DNA from: Acinetobacter halotolerans
Lineage (GTDB): Bacteria > Pseudomonadota > Gammaproteobacteria > Pseudomonadales > Moraxellaceae
Direction: 5' to 3'
DNA: 64,000 nt
Assembly (NCBI RefSeq): GCF_004208515.1
Contig: NZ_SGIM01000002.1
Location: 1-64,000, forward strand
The notes beneath the pieces are model-generated. The model had not been told where the DNA came from, did not search any database, and saw only the letters and a program-made list of their open reading frames with translations. The translations under genes were made by a program, and so were the position numbers. Shown here one piece after another: positions 17,166-25,659 of the stretch (positions within the stretch are counted from its first letter, which is position 1; each line of letters opens with the position of its first letter).

Positions 17166-17789
17166 TCAATTTTCTTTAAGGAAATAGGCCAGTTGATCAA
17201 TATTATTTGTTTGTAACAGGTCACGTATTTTTAAAAATTTCTTTTCATCTAAGTCATAAAGCTTCAAAGCCAATAGCTTTTCTATCTGCTCTTGGGGAAA
17301 GCGATAATTAATCAGTTTTGCAGGGACTCCACCGACAATAGCATAAGCAGGTACATCTTGTGTAACTACAGCGCCTGTTGCGATCACAGCACCTTCACCG
17401 AGTTTAACTCCTTGCATAATCATAGCTCGACTGCCAATCCAGCAACCATCTGCGATCACAGTATCGCCAGCAGGTAGAAAGCTACGGGTATCAAAAGGGA
17501 AAGTCGAGATCCAATCGGGTCGATGCAATTGATTGCCACCCATCATAATCACGCACTCTGCACCAAAGCAGACGAAGTTTCCGATATAAAGCTGATCAAT
17601 AGGCTTTTCTTGTGTTGATGGTTTATCGTGTAAATAACGCACCACACATCTTTCAAAACCTTGATCCCAATAGGCAGAGTAATAACTGTAGTTGCCTTTA
17701 ATATGGATATTGGGATTTTTAACTGTTTTTGAAATAAACTCGAACTCACACCAATGTTTTAATGGGGTATTGATCTGTGCTGTGTCCAT
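17166..17789 (-). CDS. Hexapeptide-repeat acetyltransferase (CatB/Vat-like)
   Basis: Starting at ATG 17789 the protein has 207 residues, the usual length for xenobiotic acetyltransferases of the left-handed beta-helix class. Landmarks are KGNYSYYSAYW, IGNFVCFGAECVIMMGG-NQLHRPDW (active-site His) and the hexapeptide coils IADGCWIGSRAMIMQGVKLG through VGGVPAKLI. Such enzymes move acetyl from acetyl-CoA to hydroxyls, for example of chloramphenicol or streptogramins; the substrate cannot be told from sequence. I chose 17789 because GGAG lies 5 nt upstream. The upstream ATG at 17825 has no ribosome binding site and overlaps the greA terminator. Confidence 0.82.
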   Translation of the reverse strand: MDTAQINTPLKHWCEFEFISKTVKNPNIHIKGNYSYYSAYWDQGFERCVVRYLHDKPSTQEKPIDQLYIGNFVCFGAECVIMMGGNQLHRPDWISTFPFDTRSFLPAGDTVIADGCWIGSRAMIMQGVKLGEGAVIATGAVVTQDVPAYAIVGGVPAKLINYRFPQEQIEKLLALKLYDLDEKKFLKIRDLLQTNNIDQLAYFLKEN

Positions 17790-17824
17790 GTTAACTCCAA
17801 AAGTGTTATACATCTTGCTGAACA

Positions 17825-17847
17825 AAAACCCCTCTAAAGAGGGGTTA
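17825..17847 (-). terminator. Rho-independent terminator of greA
   Basis: On the minus strand a perfect 9-bp inverted repeat (AACCCCTCT / AGAGGGGTT) is followed by a T-run, 15 nt after the greA stop codon. Confidence 0.88.
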
Positions 17848-17862
17848 AGTTAAGATGAAATA

Positions 17863-18339
17863 TTAAATATATTCCACACTCACGATTTCGTATTCAACCT
17901 CACCTTGTGGTGTTTGAATCTTGACTTCATCACCTTCACTTTTGCCAAGCAACCCACGGGCAATGGGGGAGTTCACTGAGATTTTATTAATTTTAAAATC
18001 TGCTTCATCATCACCGACGATTTTATAAGTCTTACGTTCTTCGGTATCGAGGTTTTCAATGGTCACAGTCACACCAAATACTACACGACCATTTTGTTCG
18101 AGTGTTTTGACATCAATTTCTTGTACTGCACCCAGTTTACCTTCGATATCCTGAATACGACCTTCACAAAAACCTTGTTGTTCACGTGCGGCATGATATT
18201 CAGCATTTTCTTTTAAGTCGCCATGTTCACGGGCTTCCGCAATCGCTTGAATGATACGTGGGCGATCAACCATTTTTAACTGTTGTAATTCTTTCTCTAA
18301 GGCAATTTTGCCTTCGGGAGTCATCGGATAACGTTGCAT
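17863..18339 (-). CDS. greA: Transcript cleavage factor GreA
   Basis: The 158-residue protein has the standard GreA layout: an N-terminal coiled coil whose tip carries the acidic pair in [17 protein letters not shown], and a C-terminal FKBP-like domain with the signature [13 protein letters not shown]. It enters the RNA polymerase secondary channel and stimulates cleavage of backtracked RNA. It lies 91 bp after carB, but a strong terminator separates them, so it probably has its own promoter or depends on readthrough. A related greB is present at 49.7 kb. Confidence 0.97.
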   Translation of the reverse strand: MQRYPMTPEGKIALEKELQQLKMVDRPRIIQAIAEAREHGDLKENAEYHAAREQQGFCEGRIQDIEGKLGAVQEIDVKTLEQNGRVVFGVTVTIENLDTEERKTYKIVGDDEADFKINKISVNSPIARGLLGKSEGDEVKIQTPQGEVEYEIVSVEYI

Positions 18340-18378
18340 TCTAGTCCCCTCTAAATGGGTTGGGAAAATACAGGATTA

Positions 18379-18414
18379 AAAAAACAAAAAGCCCGCCACC
18401 AATAAGGTGGCGGG
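18379..18414 (-). terminator. Rho-independent terminator of carAB
   Basis: On the minus strand CCCGCCACC / GGTGGCGGG (9 bp, 5-nt loop) is followed by CTTTTTG and a further T-run, just after the carB stop codon. Confidence 0.92.
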
Positions 18415-18430
18415 ACTTATTGGTAAATAA

Positions 18431-21400
18431 TTAACCTACAGTTTGTAAATCTTGCAAGCGGTATACATCCATTGGCAATTTCACAGCAAATGCTTGGCAA
18501 ACTGCTTCTGCACCATTGATAGTCGTGGTGTAGTACACCTTGCCTTGGAGGGCAGCACGACGAATCATTGCAGAGTCATATTGAGCTTGTTTGCCTTCAG
18601 TTGTGTTGACAATAAGATGAATTTCACCATTTTTCAAGCGATCAACAATATGAGGACGACCTTCGGTTACTTTATTGACCGCTTCACATGCTAAACCAGC
18701 TTCTTGAAGTACTTGGTAAGTACCATTGGTTGCAATAAGTTTGAAACCATAAGCAATCAATTGTTTAGCGATGTTGGCAATATATTTCTTGTCTGATTCA
18801 CGAACAGATAAGAATGCATGTTTCACTTCGCCTTCAGTTGGCAAGCCTGGTAAGCGTTCATTTGAACCAAGTACCGCTTTATAGAATGCTTCACCAAATG
18901 TTTGACCAACACCCATCACTTCACCTGTAGACTTCATCTCAGGACCAAGCATTGGATCAACACCTTGGAACTTAGCGAATGGGAATACAGCTTCCTTCAC
19001 AGCAAAGTGTGTAGGAATAATTTCTTTAGTGAAACCTTGCGACTCGAGTGATTGACCAGCCATACAGCGTGCAGCCACTTTTGCTAACGATTCACCAATA
19101 CATTTAGAAACGAAAGGTACAGTACGTGATGCACGTGGGTTTACTTCAAGGATATAAATATCATTGCCTTTAACTGCAAACTGGACATTCATCAAACCAA
19201 TTACGCCAAGTTCTTTTGCCATTGCAACGGTTTGACGGCGCATTTCATCCTGAACTTCTTGTGAAAGAGAGTAAGGAGGAATTGAACATGCTGAGTCACC
19301 TGAGTGAATTCCTGCTTGTTCGATGTGCTGCATGATACCGCCAATCACGACGTCTTTACCGTCAGATACACAATCAACGTCAACTTCAGTTGCATCATCT
19401 AGGAAACGGTCAAGTAGGACAGGGGCTTCATTAGATGCTTGAACTGCTTCACGAAGGTAACGTTTTAGTTCATCTTCGTTATAGACGATTTCCATCGCAC
19501 GACCACCCAATACATAAGATGGACGAACGACCAATGGATAGCCGACTTTAGCCGCTTCAGAAATACCTTCTTCAGCAGATTTCACGATGCTGTTGTTTGG
19601 TTGACGAAGCTGTAAACGTTGAATCATTTGTTGGAAACGTTCGCGGTCTTCTGCGCGGTCAATCGCATCAGGAGATGTACCGATAATTGGCGTACCTGCT
19701 TCTTCTAAAGCACGTGCCAATTTCAAAGGTGTTTGACCACCGTACTGTACGATCACGCCTTTAGGCTTCTCTATACGAACGATTTCTAGTACATCTTCAA
19801 GTGTTACTGGTTCGAAGTATAAACGGTCAGATGTGTCATAGTCAGTTGAAACCGTTTCAGGGTTACAGTTGACCATGATCGTTTCATAACCGTCTTCACG
19901 CATTGCAAGAGCAGCATGTACACAGCAATAGTCAAACTCGATCCCTTGACCAATACGGTTCGGGCCACCACCAATCACCATGATCTTGTCACGATTTGAT
20001 GGATTGGCTTCACATTCTTCATCGTAAGTTGAGTACATGTAGGCTGTGTCAGATTCAAACTCAGCAGCACAAGTATCAACACGTTTGTAAACTGGATAAA
20101 CACCCAAGTTCCAACGTTGTTTACGGAATTGCTTTTGTGAAATACCCATCAAGTCCGCAATACGAAGGTCTGATAAACCTTTGCGTTTGAATGAACGGAT
20201 ATTGTCAGCGTTTAAGTCACCAAAACCTAAAGTTTTTACTTGGGCTTCAGCTTTAACGATATCTTCGATTTGGATCAAGAACCAACGGTCAATCTTAGTT
20301 GCTTCAAATACATCATCAAGTGAGAAACCATGACGGAATGCATCAGCAACGTACCAAATTCGCTCAGGACCTGGAACTTTAAGTTCTTTTAGAATAACGT
20401 CTTTTGCATTGGCAGCACCAACTTCGATTTTTTCATCAAAGCCGCTTACGCCCACTTCAAGACCACGAAGTGCTTTTTGGACAGATTCTTGGAAGTTACG
20501 ACCAATCGCCATGACTTCGCCCACAGATTTCATCTGAGTTGTTAATACAGGCTCAGCTTGTGGGAATTTCTCGAAGTTAAAACGAGGAATCTTGGTAACA
20601 ACATAGTCAATTGCTGGTTCAAAGCTTGCAGGAGTGATACCACCTGTGATGTCATTTTTCAATTCATCAAGAGTATAGCCAACCGCAAGTTTTGCTGCGA
20701 TTTTTGCAATAGGGAAACCAGTTGCTTTAGATGCAAGTGCAGATGAACGAGAAACACGCGGGTTCATCTCGATCACAACCATACGACCGTCTTTCGGGTT
20801 AATACCGAATTGAACGTTCGAACCACCTGTTTCAACACCGATTTCACGAAGAACAGCAACCGATGCATTACGCATGATTTGATATTCTTTATCTGTTAGT
20901 GTTTGAGCAGGGGCAACGGTAATGGAGTCACCTGTGTGTACACCCATTGGGTCAAAGTTTTCGATCGCACATACGATAATACAGTTGTCGTTTTTGTCAC
21001 GAACAACTTCCATTTCGTATTCTTTCCAGCCAATCAAAGATTCATCAATCAATAATTGTTTGGTCGGTGAAAGATCGAAACCGCGTTCACAGATTTCAAT
21101 AAATTCTTCTTTGTTATATGCAATACCGCCACCAGAGCCACCCATCGTAAATGATGGGCGAATGATCACTGGGAAGCCGAATCGTGACTGAATTTCCAGG
21201 GCATGTTCCATGCTTTCAGCAACATCCGCACGAGGACATTCTAAGCCGATTTTACGCATTGCAATGTCAAACAGTTTGCGGTCTTCAGCTTTTTCAATTG
21301 CTTCTTTTGATGCACCGATCAATTCAACATTATATTTTTCTAGGACACCATGCTCATCAAGCGCTAGTGCACAGTTCAATGCTGTTTGGCCACCCATGGT

Positions 21401-21664
21401 TGGGAGGACTGCATCTGGACGTTCTTTTTCAATGATTTGTGCAACAGTTTGCCAAGTGATCGGCTCAATATAAGTTGCATCTGCCATTGAAGGGTCGGTC
21501 ATGATGGTCGCTGGATTCGAGTTGACCAAAATAACGCGGTAACCTTCTTCACGAAGGGCTTTACATGCTTGCGCACCAGAATAGTCAAACTCACATGCTT
21601 GACCAATAACAATTGGACCTGCACCAATAATTAAGATGCTTTTAATATCCGTACGTTTAGGCAT
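18431..21664 (-). CDS. carB: Carbamoyl-phosphate synthase large subunit
   Basis: The 1077-residue protein has the full length and two homologous halves of CarB. The first ATP-grasp half starts after [21 protein letters not shown], and the second after [23 protein letters not shown]-terminal MGS-like allosteric domain follows (from about residue 935, [23 protein letters not shown]), which binds UMP and ornithine in other bacteria. With CarA it makes carbamoyl phosphate from bicarbonate, ammonia and two ATP, for pyrimidine and arginine synthesis. It is 17 bp downstream of carA in the same operon. Confidence 0.98.
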   Translation of the reverse strand: MPKRTDIKSILIIGAGPIVIGQACEFDYSGAQACKALREEGYRVILVNSNPATIMTDPSMADATYIEPITWQTVAQIIEKERPDAVLPTMGGQTALNCALALDEHGVLEKYNVELIGASKEAIEKAEDRKLFDIAMRKIGLECPRADVAESMEHALEIQSRFGFPVIIRPSFTMGGSGGGIAYNKEEFIEICERGFDLSPTKQLLIDESLIGWKEYEMEVVRDKNDNCIIVCAIENFDPMGVHTGDSITVAPAQTLTDKEYQIMRNASVAVLREIGVETGGSNVQFGINPKDGRMVVIEMNPRVSRSSALASKATGFPIAKIAAKLAVGYTLDELKNDITGGITPASFEPAIDYVVTKIPRFNFEKFPQAEPVLTTQMKSVGEVMAIGRNFQESVQKALRGLEVGVSGFDEKIEVGAANAKDVILKELKVPGPERIWYVADAFRHGFSLDDVFEATKIDRWFLIQIEDIVKAEAQVKTLGFGDLNADNIRSFKRKGLSDLRIADLMGISQKQFRKQRWNLGVYPVYKRVDTCAAEFESDTAYMYSTYDEECEANPSNRDKIMVIGGGPNRIGQGIEFDYCCVHAALAMREDGYETIMVNCNPETVSTDYDTSDRLYFEPVTLEDVLEIVRIEKPKGVIVQYGGQTPLKLARALEEAGTPIIGTSPDAIDRAEDRERFQQMIQRLQLRQPNNSIVKSAEEGISEAAKVGYPLVVRPSYVLGGRAMEIVYNEDELKRYLREAVQASNEAPVLLDRFLDDATEVDVDCVSDGKDVVIGGIMQHIEQAGIHSGDSACSIPPYSLSQEVQDEMRRQTVAMAKELGVIGLMNVQFAVKGNDIYILEVNPRASRTVPFVSKCIGESLAKVAARCMAGQSLESQGFTKEIIPTHFAVKEAVFPFAKFQGVDPMLGPEMKSTGEVMGVGQTFGEAFYKAVLGSNERLPGLPTEGEVKHAFLSVRESDKKYIANIAKQLIAYGFKLIATNGTYQVLQEAGLACEAVNKVTEGRPHIVDRLKNGEIHLIVNTTEGKQAQYDSAMIRRAALQGKVYYTTTINGAEAVCQAFAVKLPMDVYRLQDLQTVG

Positions 21665-21681
21665 AATTTACTCGCTCTTGA

Positions 21682-22821
21682 TTACTGTTTAGATGCTTCA
21701 ATTAATTCAATAAAATGATCGAATAATGGAGCACAATCATGTGGGCCAGGACTCGCTTCAGGGTGACCTTGGAAGCTGAATGCTGGTTTGTCAGTACGAT
21801 GAATACCTTGGTTTGTACCATCAAACAGTGAGCGATGAGTCACTTTTAAGTTTGTTGGTAAGGTGCTTTCATCAACAGCAAAGCCGTGGTTTTGAGAGGT
21901 AATCATCACTGTACCTTTTTCAAGATTTTGTACAGGATGGTTAGCACCGTGGTGACCATGATTCATTTTCATGGTTTTTGCGCCAGAAGCGAGTGCCAAA
22001 ATTTGATGACCTAAACAAATACCGAAGACAGGTAAACTTGTTGTTTCAACAATGGTTTTCACTGCTGCAATGGCATAATCACATGCTGCTGGATCACCAG
22101 GGCCATTTGATAAGAACACACCATCTGGATTTAACGCGAGCACTTGCTCCGCAGAGGTCTGCGCAGGAACGACAGTGAGTTTACAACCACGGTCAGCAAG
22201 CATACGTAGGATGTTGGTTTTGACACCATAATCGTATGCCACAACATGAAATTTCATTTCAGGTTGAGTAAAGCCTTGATTTAAAACCCAAGAGCCTTCA
22301 GTCCATTCAAAACCTTCTGGATCACAGCATTCTTTAGCAAGGTCTAAACCAGTTAAGCCGCCAAATGCACGTGCTTTGGCAATTGCTTCTTCTTCTGTAA
22401 TATTTTCGCCAGCAAGGATGCAACCATTTTGTGCACCTTTGTCACGTAAAATACGTGTCAATTTGCGTGTATCAATATCAGCGATTGCAACAACATTGTG
22501 TTGTTGCAAATATTCACTTAGAGATTGTTCAGCACGGAAATTGCTGTGTAATAAAGGAAGATCACGAATAATCAAACCATTCGCCCATACTTTATGGATG
22601 CGACCTGATTCAACGTCTTCGCTATTACAGCCTGTATTTCCGATATGAGGATAAGTCAGCGTCACAATTTGTTGTGCGTAACTTGGATCAGTCAAAATTT
22701 CTTGATAGCCAGTCATGGCGGTATTAAAAACGACTTCACCAGTCGTATTTCCCGATGCACCGATAGACGTTCCTTTAAAGATCGTTCCATCAGCGAGGGC
22801 TAAAATGGCGGGGATGCTCAA
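21682..22821 (-). CDS. carA: Carbamoyl-phosphate synthase small subunit (glutaminase)
   Basis: The 379-residue protein has the CarA N-terminal domain and a class I glutamine amidotransferase domain. The catalytic Cys is in [15 protein letters not shown] and the His-Glu pair in GHPEASPGP. It releases ammonia from glutamine and channels it to CarB. The start is TTG at 22821, with AGGAG seven bases upstream; no ATG is available in frame near the conserved N-terminus. A promoter, a leader ORF and a terminator-like hairpin lie upstream, pointing to regulated transcription. Confidence 0.97.
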   Translation of the reverse strand: MSIPAILALADGTIFKGTSIGASGNTTGEVVFNTAMTGYQEILTDPSYAQQIVTLTYPHIGNTGCNSEDVESGRIHKVWANGLIIRDLPLLHSNFRAEQSLSEYLQQHNVVAIADIDTRKLTRILRDKGAQNGCILAGENITEEEAIAKARAFGGLTGLDLAKECCDPEGFEWTEGSWVLNQGFTQPEMKFHVVAYDYGVKTNILRMLADRGCKLTVVPAQTSAEQVLALNPDGVFLSNGPGDPAACDYAIAAVKTIVETTSLPVFGICLGHQILALASGAKTMKMNHGHHGANHPVQNLEKGTVMITSQNHGFAVDESTLPTNLKVTHRSLFDGTNQGIHRTDKPAFSFQGHPEASPGPHDCAPLFDHFIELIEASKQ

Positions 22822-22836
22822 ACCAAAGCTCCTGAA

Positions 22837-22908
22837 CTAAAACCACAAAAATAAGGCTGTAAAAAAGCGAGAAGACATAAAAAAAGGCAGGCTGTCTTTA
22901 AAAAACAT
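22837..22908 (-). CDS. Possible 23-residue leader peptide of carAB
   Basis: A short ORF (M-F-F-K-D-S-L-P-F-F..., ending L-W-F) lies between the predicted promoter and carA. Its stop codon is 15 nt before the carA TTG. It is rich in Phe codons (TTT), so its mRNA is U-rich. AGGAGG sits only 2 nt before the ATG, closer than usual, so translation is uncertain. Confidence 0.4.
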   Translation of the reverse strand: MFFKDSLPFFMSSRFFTALFLWF

Positions 22909-22916
22909 GGCCTCCT
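22879..22916 (-). promoter_or_regulatory. Candidate attenuator hairpin before carA
   Basis: On the minus strand AGGAGGC can pair with GCCTGCCT, with one bulged base, and a run of seven T follows directly. The element overlaps the leader ORF, and the hairpin would also sequester the ORF's ribosome binding site. This resembles UTP- or translation-coupled attenuators of pyrimidine operons. It is predicted by eye only. Confidence 0.45.
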
Positions 22917-22947
22917 TCTGGTCTGCTCGCTTATAACTTAACAGCGC

Positions 22948-22976
22948 ATTATACGCATGAGTATGTGAGAAGTCTA
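22948..22976 (-). promoter_or_regulatory. Predicted sigma-70 promoter of carAB
   Basis: On the minus strand a perfect -10 box TATAAT is 17 bp from TAGACT (4 of 6 matches to TTGACA). The start of transcription should be near 22941, giving a leader of about 120 nt before carA. Confidence 0.65.
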
Positions 22977-23182
22977 TGAGTTTTATTTATTAAAAACAGG
23001 AAATACGTGATTTCTTTGACACTATAGATTTGAATAAGGGTCTATTGCAGAATCCGTCATTTTTAGATCTACCTTTTGAGATATTATGCAAATTGTCTAA
23101 CAATTTTTTGGTGGTTTTAGGCGAAAGCGTTTTATCTTATATCTAGCCAAAAAATCAACAATCAGTATAGAGGGGAATCATA

Positions 23183-23725
23183 ATGGCTGAGAATCAAACT
23201 ACAGCAGCTGCTGAAGAAGTGAAAGACGTTGTTGTTGAGAAAACTGCAAAAGCGAAAGAAGCTGTAGCTGAGAAAACGGCAAAGGCGAAAGAAGTTGTTG
23301 CAGAAAAAACAGCGAAAGCGAAAGAAGTGATTGCTGAAACTCAAGAGCAAGCAAAAGAAGTGATTGCTGAAACTCAAGAGCAAGTTAAAGAAGCTTTGGC
23401 TGACACTCAAGCAAAAATTGAGACTGAAGCAAAAGAATTGAATCAAAATATTCAAAATCAACTTACGCAACTTAAGCAAGATCTTTTACAGCGTATTGAT
23501 GTGATCAAAACTCAATTGAATTCATCTCAAGGTAACTTGGTTGAGCTCAAAAATGCATTGAAAACTGAGTTAAATACTTTGATCGAAGATTTAACTAAAG
23601 TAAGCAAAGAGCTTAAAGATGACATCAGTCAAATTTCAGTGAAGCATAAAGATACTTTAGTTGGTAGCTTTAAGCGTACTAAAGGTCAAGCTGTTGAAGC
23701 TTGGAACAAAGTACGTGCAAATTAA
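23183..23725 (+). CDS. Coiled 11-mer-repeat (LEA/phasin-like) protein
   Basis: The 180-residue protein is almost wholly helical, charged and free of membrane segments. Residues 19-84 are six tandem 11-residue repeats of the type EKTAKAKEVVA, with ETQEQAKEVIA as the later variant. The second half is a longer amphipathic coil. Such 11-mers are typical of amphipathic surfaces in LEA, apolipoprotein-like and phasin-like proteins, which coat lipid or polymer surfaces or protect cells during stress. No PHA genes are in the window. The ribosome binding site GAGGGGA lies about 7 nt before the ATG. Confidence 0.75.
   Translation: MAENQTTAAAEEVKDVVVEKTAKAKEAVAEKTAKAKEVVAEKTAKAKEVIAETQEQAKEVIAETQEQVKEALADTQAKIETEAKELNQNIQNQLTQLKQDLLQRIDVIKTQLNSSQGNLVELKNALKTELNTLIEDLTKVSKELKDDISQISVKHKDTLVGSFKRTKGQAVEAWNKVRAN
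23237..23434 (+). repeat. Six tandem 33-bp coding repeats
   Basis: These are the DNA counterpart of the 11-residue repeats. The first three copies and copies 4-5 form two near-identical subgroups, so copy number may vary between strains. Confidence 0.75.
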
Positions 23726-23741
23726 GCACTAAGTTAGAATG

Positions 23742-23775
23742 AAAAAAAGCGAGAAATTTATTTCTCGCTTTTTTT
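23742..23775. terminator. Bidirectional terminator
   Basis: A 12-bp stem (AAAGCGAGAAAT / ATTTCTCGCTTT) with flanking A- and T-runs lies between the 11-mer protein gene and the convergent DOMON-like gene. Confidence 0.92.
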
Positions 23776-23778
23776 GTT

Positions 23779-24315
23779 TTAAAACTGATGTAACCAATCT
23801 CGTTTATTATGGAAGTCTGCTTGGGGACTACTATGCTGCATGGCAAAATACTGCACGCCTTGTGAAGTATTCAATACTGCTGCTAAGCCTAGATATAAGT
23901 CAGACCATTTTAGTTGATGTTGTTGCATAAATTTGGATAAATCTAAGCTGACATTCAAACCATAATGGGTTCGCTGTAAATGATTTAGCTCGATGTCGTA
24001 TGCCGCAACCGGCGGCATATTTTCAGGAAAGCGGTATTCTTCAAATTGATACACTTGCCAAGCTTGTGAAGGGGAGAGGTTGATTTCACGATAGAAATCT
24101 TGGTCTTTCACACCCACAAAGAGTTCAAAACAAGTGTTTTCCCACAAAAAGTCCTGACGTGGGTGTGCCGCGACTTTTTCTGGATAAATCAAAAACTGAT
24201 TTGGATCACTCACCCAGAAAGCAACATTTAAGGTTGCTGGGGTTAGCTGCTCAATCGCTCCTACCACACTAATACTGTGAAAACGATCAAAAGCAGAAAG
24301 ATCATAACTTGCCAT
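23779..24315 (-). CDS. DOMON-like domain protein
   Basis: The 178-residue soluble protein matches the pattern of small proteobacterial DOMON-like proteins: LNVAFWVSDP near the start, FLWENTCFELFVGVKDQDFYREINLSPS in the middle (cut here as FLWENTCFELF and YREINLSPS), and FHNKRDWLHQF at the end. DOMON folds are beta-sandwiches that may bind heme or sugars; this subgroup has no known function. It starts 5 bp after the yhbY stop codon, so both are likely co-transcribed. Confidence 0.75.
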   Translation of the reverse strand: MASYDLSAFDRFHSISVVGAIEQLTPATLNVAFWVSDPNQFLIYPEKVAAHPRQDFLWENTCFELFVGVKDQDFYREINLSPSQAWQVYQFEEYRFPENMPPVAAYDIELNHLQRTHYGLNVSLDLSKFMQQHQLKWSDLYLGLAAVLNTSQGVQYFAMQHSSPQADFHNKRDWLHQF

Positions 24316-24320
24316 TTCGA

Positions 24321-24644
24321 TTACTGACTTAGGTGAGCAAAGCGTACGAGGTTTGACAGATGTTGATTTTGTTTTGCTGCTTTTTTATAGAGCAAAACGA
24401 TTTTACCGATTTTTTGTACTGCTTCTGCACCAGTAGCTTCAACAATCGCATCAATTACAGCTGCACGTGCCTCGCGATCTTCACCCGCAATTTTTACTTT
24501 AATCAATTCGTGATCATTTAACGCACGATGCGCTTCTTCAATTACACTTTCTGTAAGCCCTTGACCACCAATCATGACAACTGGATTAAGTGCATGACCG
24601 ATTTGACGTAAACGTTTACGTTCATGGATAGATAAAGCTGCCAT
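24321..24644 (-). CDS. yhbY: CRS1/YhbY-domain RNA-binding protein
   Basis: The 107-residue protein is a single CRM (CRS1-YhbY) domain: LRQIGHALNPVVMIGGQGLTESVIEEAHRAL with the GxxG-type loop, then LIKVKI and AVQKIGKIVLLYKK. YhbY associates with pre-50S ribosomal particles. Its place divergent from rlmE, another 50S maturation gene, and near ftsH is common in gammaproteobacteria. A perfect 17-bp inverted repeat lies just upstream of it. Confidence 0.93.
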   Translation of the reverse strand: MAALSIHERKRLRQIGHALNPVVMIGGQGLTESVIEEAHRALNDHELIKVKIAGEDREARAAVIDAIVEATGAEAVQKIGKIVLLYKKAAKQNQHLSNLVRFAHLSQ

Positions 24645-24679
24645 TGAAAAATACCTGATTTGAAAAACGACCTAGTATA

Positions 24680-24719
24680 GCTTGCATCCTGAATCTAAGA
24701 TAGATTCAGGATGCAAGCA
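24680..24719. repeat. Perfect 17-bp inverted repeat in the yhbY-rlmE intergenic region
   Basis: GCTTGCATCCTGAATCT (24680-24696) and its exact complement (24703-24719) are separated by 6 nt. There is no T-run. A TATACT hexamer on the minus strand (24679-24674) directly adjoins one arm and could be the yhbY -10 box, so the repeat may be an operator or a 5' mRNA hairpin. Confidence 0.7.
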
Positions 24720-24871
24720 CTTGAGGCAAATGTGCGTAAAACGATTGAAACGATCAATAGTGATAATCAAAAAACTGTAAAAGATCGTAGCATTGAACTG
24801 CTCCGATACTGTAATAAGCAGAATTTTCACGTACAATGATCAATCAGAAGTTTTTTGAAATTTAGAGAGTT

Positions 24872-25522
24872 ATGGCGACACGCATTACCAATCAAAAATT
24901 GTCGAAAAGCAGTCGTGTATGGATGAGAGAGCACTTAGACGATCCTTTTGTAAAAAAAGCACAAAAGGAAGGTTATCGTGCACGTGCAGCATATAAGCTA
25001 CTTGAGATCCAAGAAAAATATAAAATGATCAAGCCCGGGATGACGGTTGTTGATTTAGGTGCAGCACCTGGTAGTTGGTCGCAAATTGCGGGTAAATTAG
25101 TCGGGGCGAACGGTTTGGTTGTTGCCTCTGACATTTTAGCCATGGATGCATTGCCAGATGTCACCTTCTTACAGGGCGATTTCCGCGAAGAAGAAGTTTT
25201 CGAAAAATTGTTAAATATTTTAAATGGGCGTCAAGTTGATATTGTAATTTCAGATATGGCCCCCAATACATCAGGTAATAAGGCTGTTGATCAACCGCGT
25301 CAAATTTACTTATGTGAATTGGCTTTGGACTTTGCTCAGAAAGTGTTAGGACCGAATGGCCAGTTTTTGGTTAAAGTGTTCCAAGGTACTGGATTTGATG
25401 AGTTTAGAAAACAAGTGGTCGATAGTTTTGATGTATTAAAAACAGCTAAACCAGCGGCGTCGCGTGCTCGATCAAAAGAGGTTTTTTTGATTGGACAAGG
25501 TCGTAAAAAGGCCTTGAAATAA
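24872..25522 (+). CDS. rlmE: 23S rRNA (uridine-2'-O) methyltransferase RlmE (FtsJ/RrmJ)
   Basis: The 216-residue protein shows the FtsJ signature: YRARAAYKLLEI with the first catalytic Lys, VVDLGAAPGSWSQ for SAM binding, VISDMAPNTSG with the catalytic Asp, FLVKVFQG with the second Lys, and RSKEVFLIG with the Glu. The K-D-K-E tetrad is therefore complete. It methylates the 2'-O of U2552 (E. coli numbering) late in 50S assembly. ftsH follows in the same orientation, as in many gammaproteobacteria. Confidence 0.97.
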   Translation: MATRITNQKLSKSSRVWMREHLDDPFVKKAQKEGYRARAAYKLLEIQEKYKMIKPGMTVVDLGAAPGSWSQIAGKLVGANGLVVASDILAMDALPDVTFLQGDFREEEVFEKLLNILNGRQVDIVISDMAPNTSGNKAVDQPRQIYLCELALDFAQKVLGPNGQFLVKVFQGTGFDEFRKQVVDSFDVLKTAKPAASRARSKEVFLIGQGRKKALK

Positions 25523-25659
25523 AAAGTATACTTGCCAAGTTGTTAAAAATTGTGCATTTTGTACCTTTTAAGTTTTTTGCAACGCAAATTCATTGCTGTT
25601 TTTGTGAAGGTCAGCCAAGATTAGGTATGATCAAATTAGATTGATATGGGAATAAAGCC

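Noticed and set aside
17790..17825. Upstream start for the hexapeptide acetyltransferase
   Set aside because: ATG 17825 has no ribosome binding site and touches the greA terminator; ATG 17789 has GGAG 5 nt upstream.
23162..23479. 105-codon ORF on the minus strand under the 11-mer repeat gene
   Set aside because: It is an antisense shadow of the repeats and yields a Phe/Ser/Leu/Cys-rich low-complexity protein.
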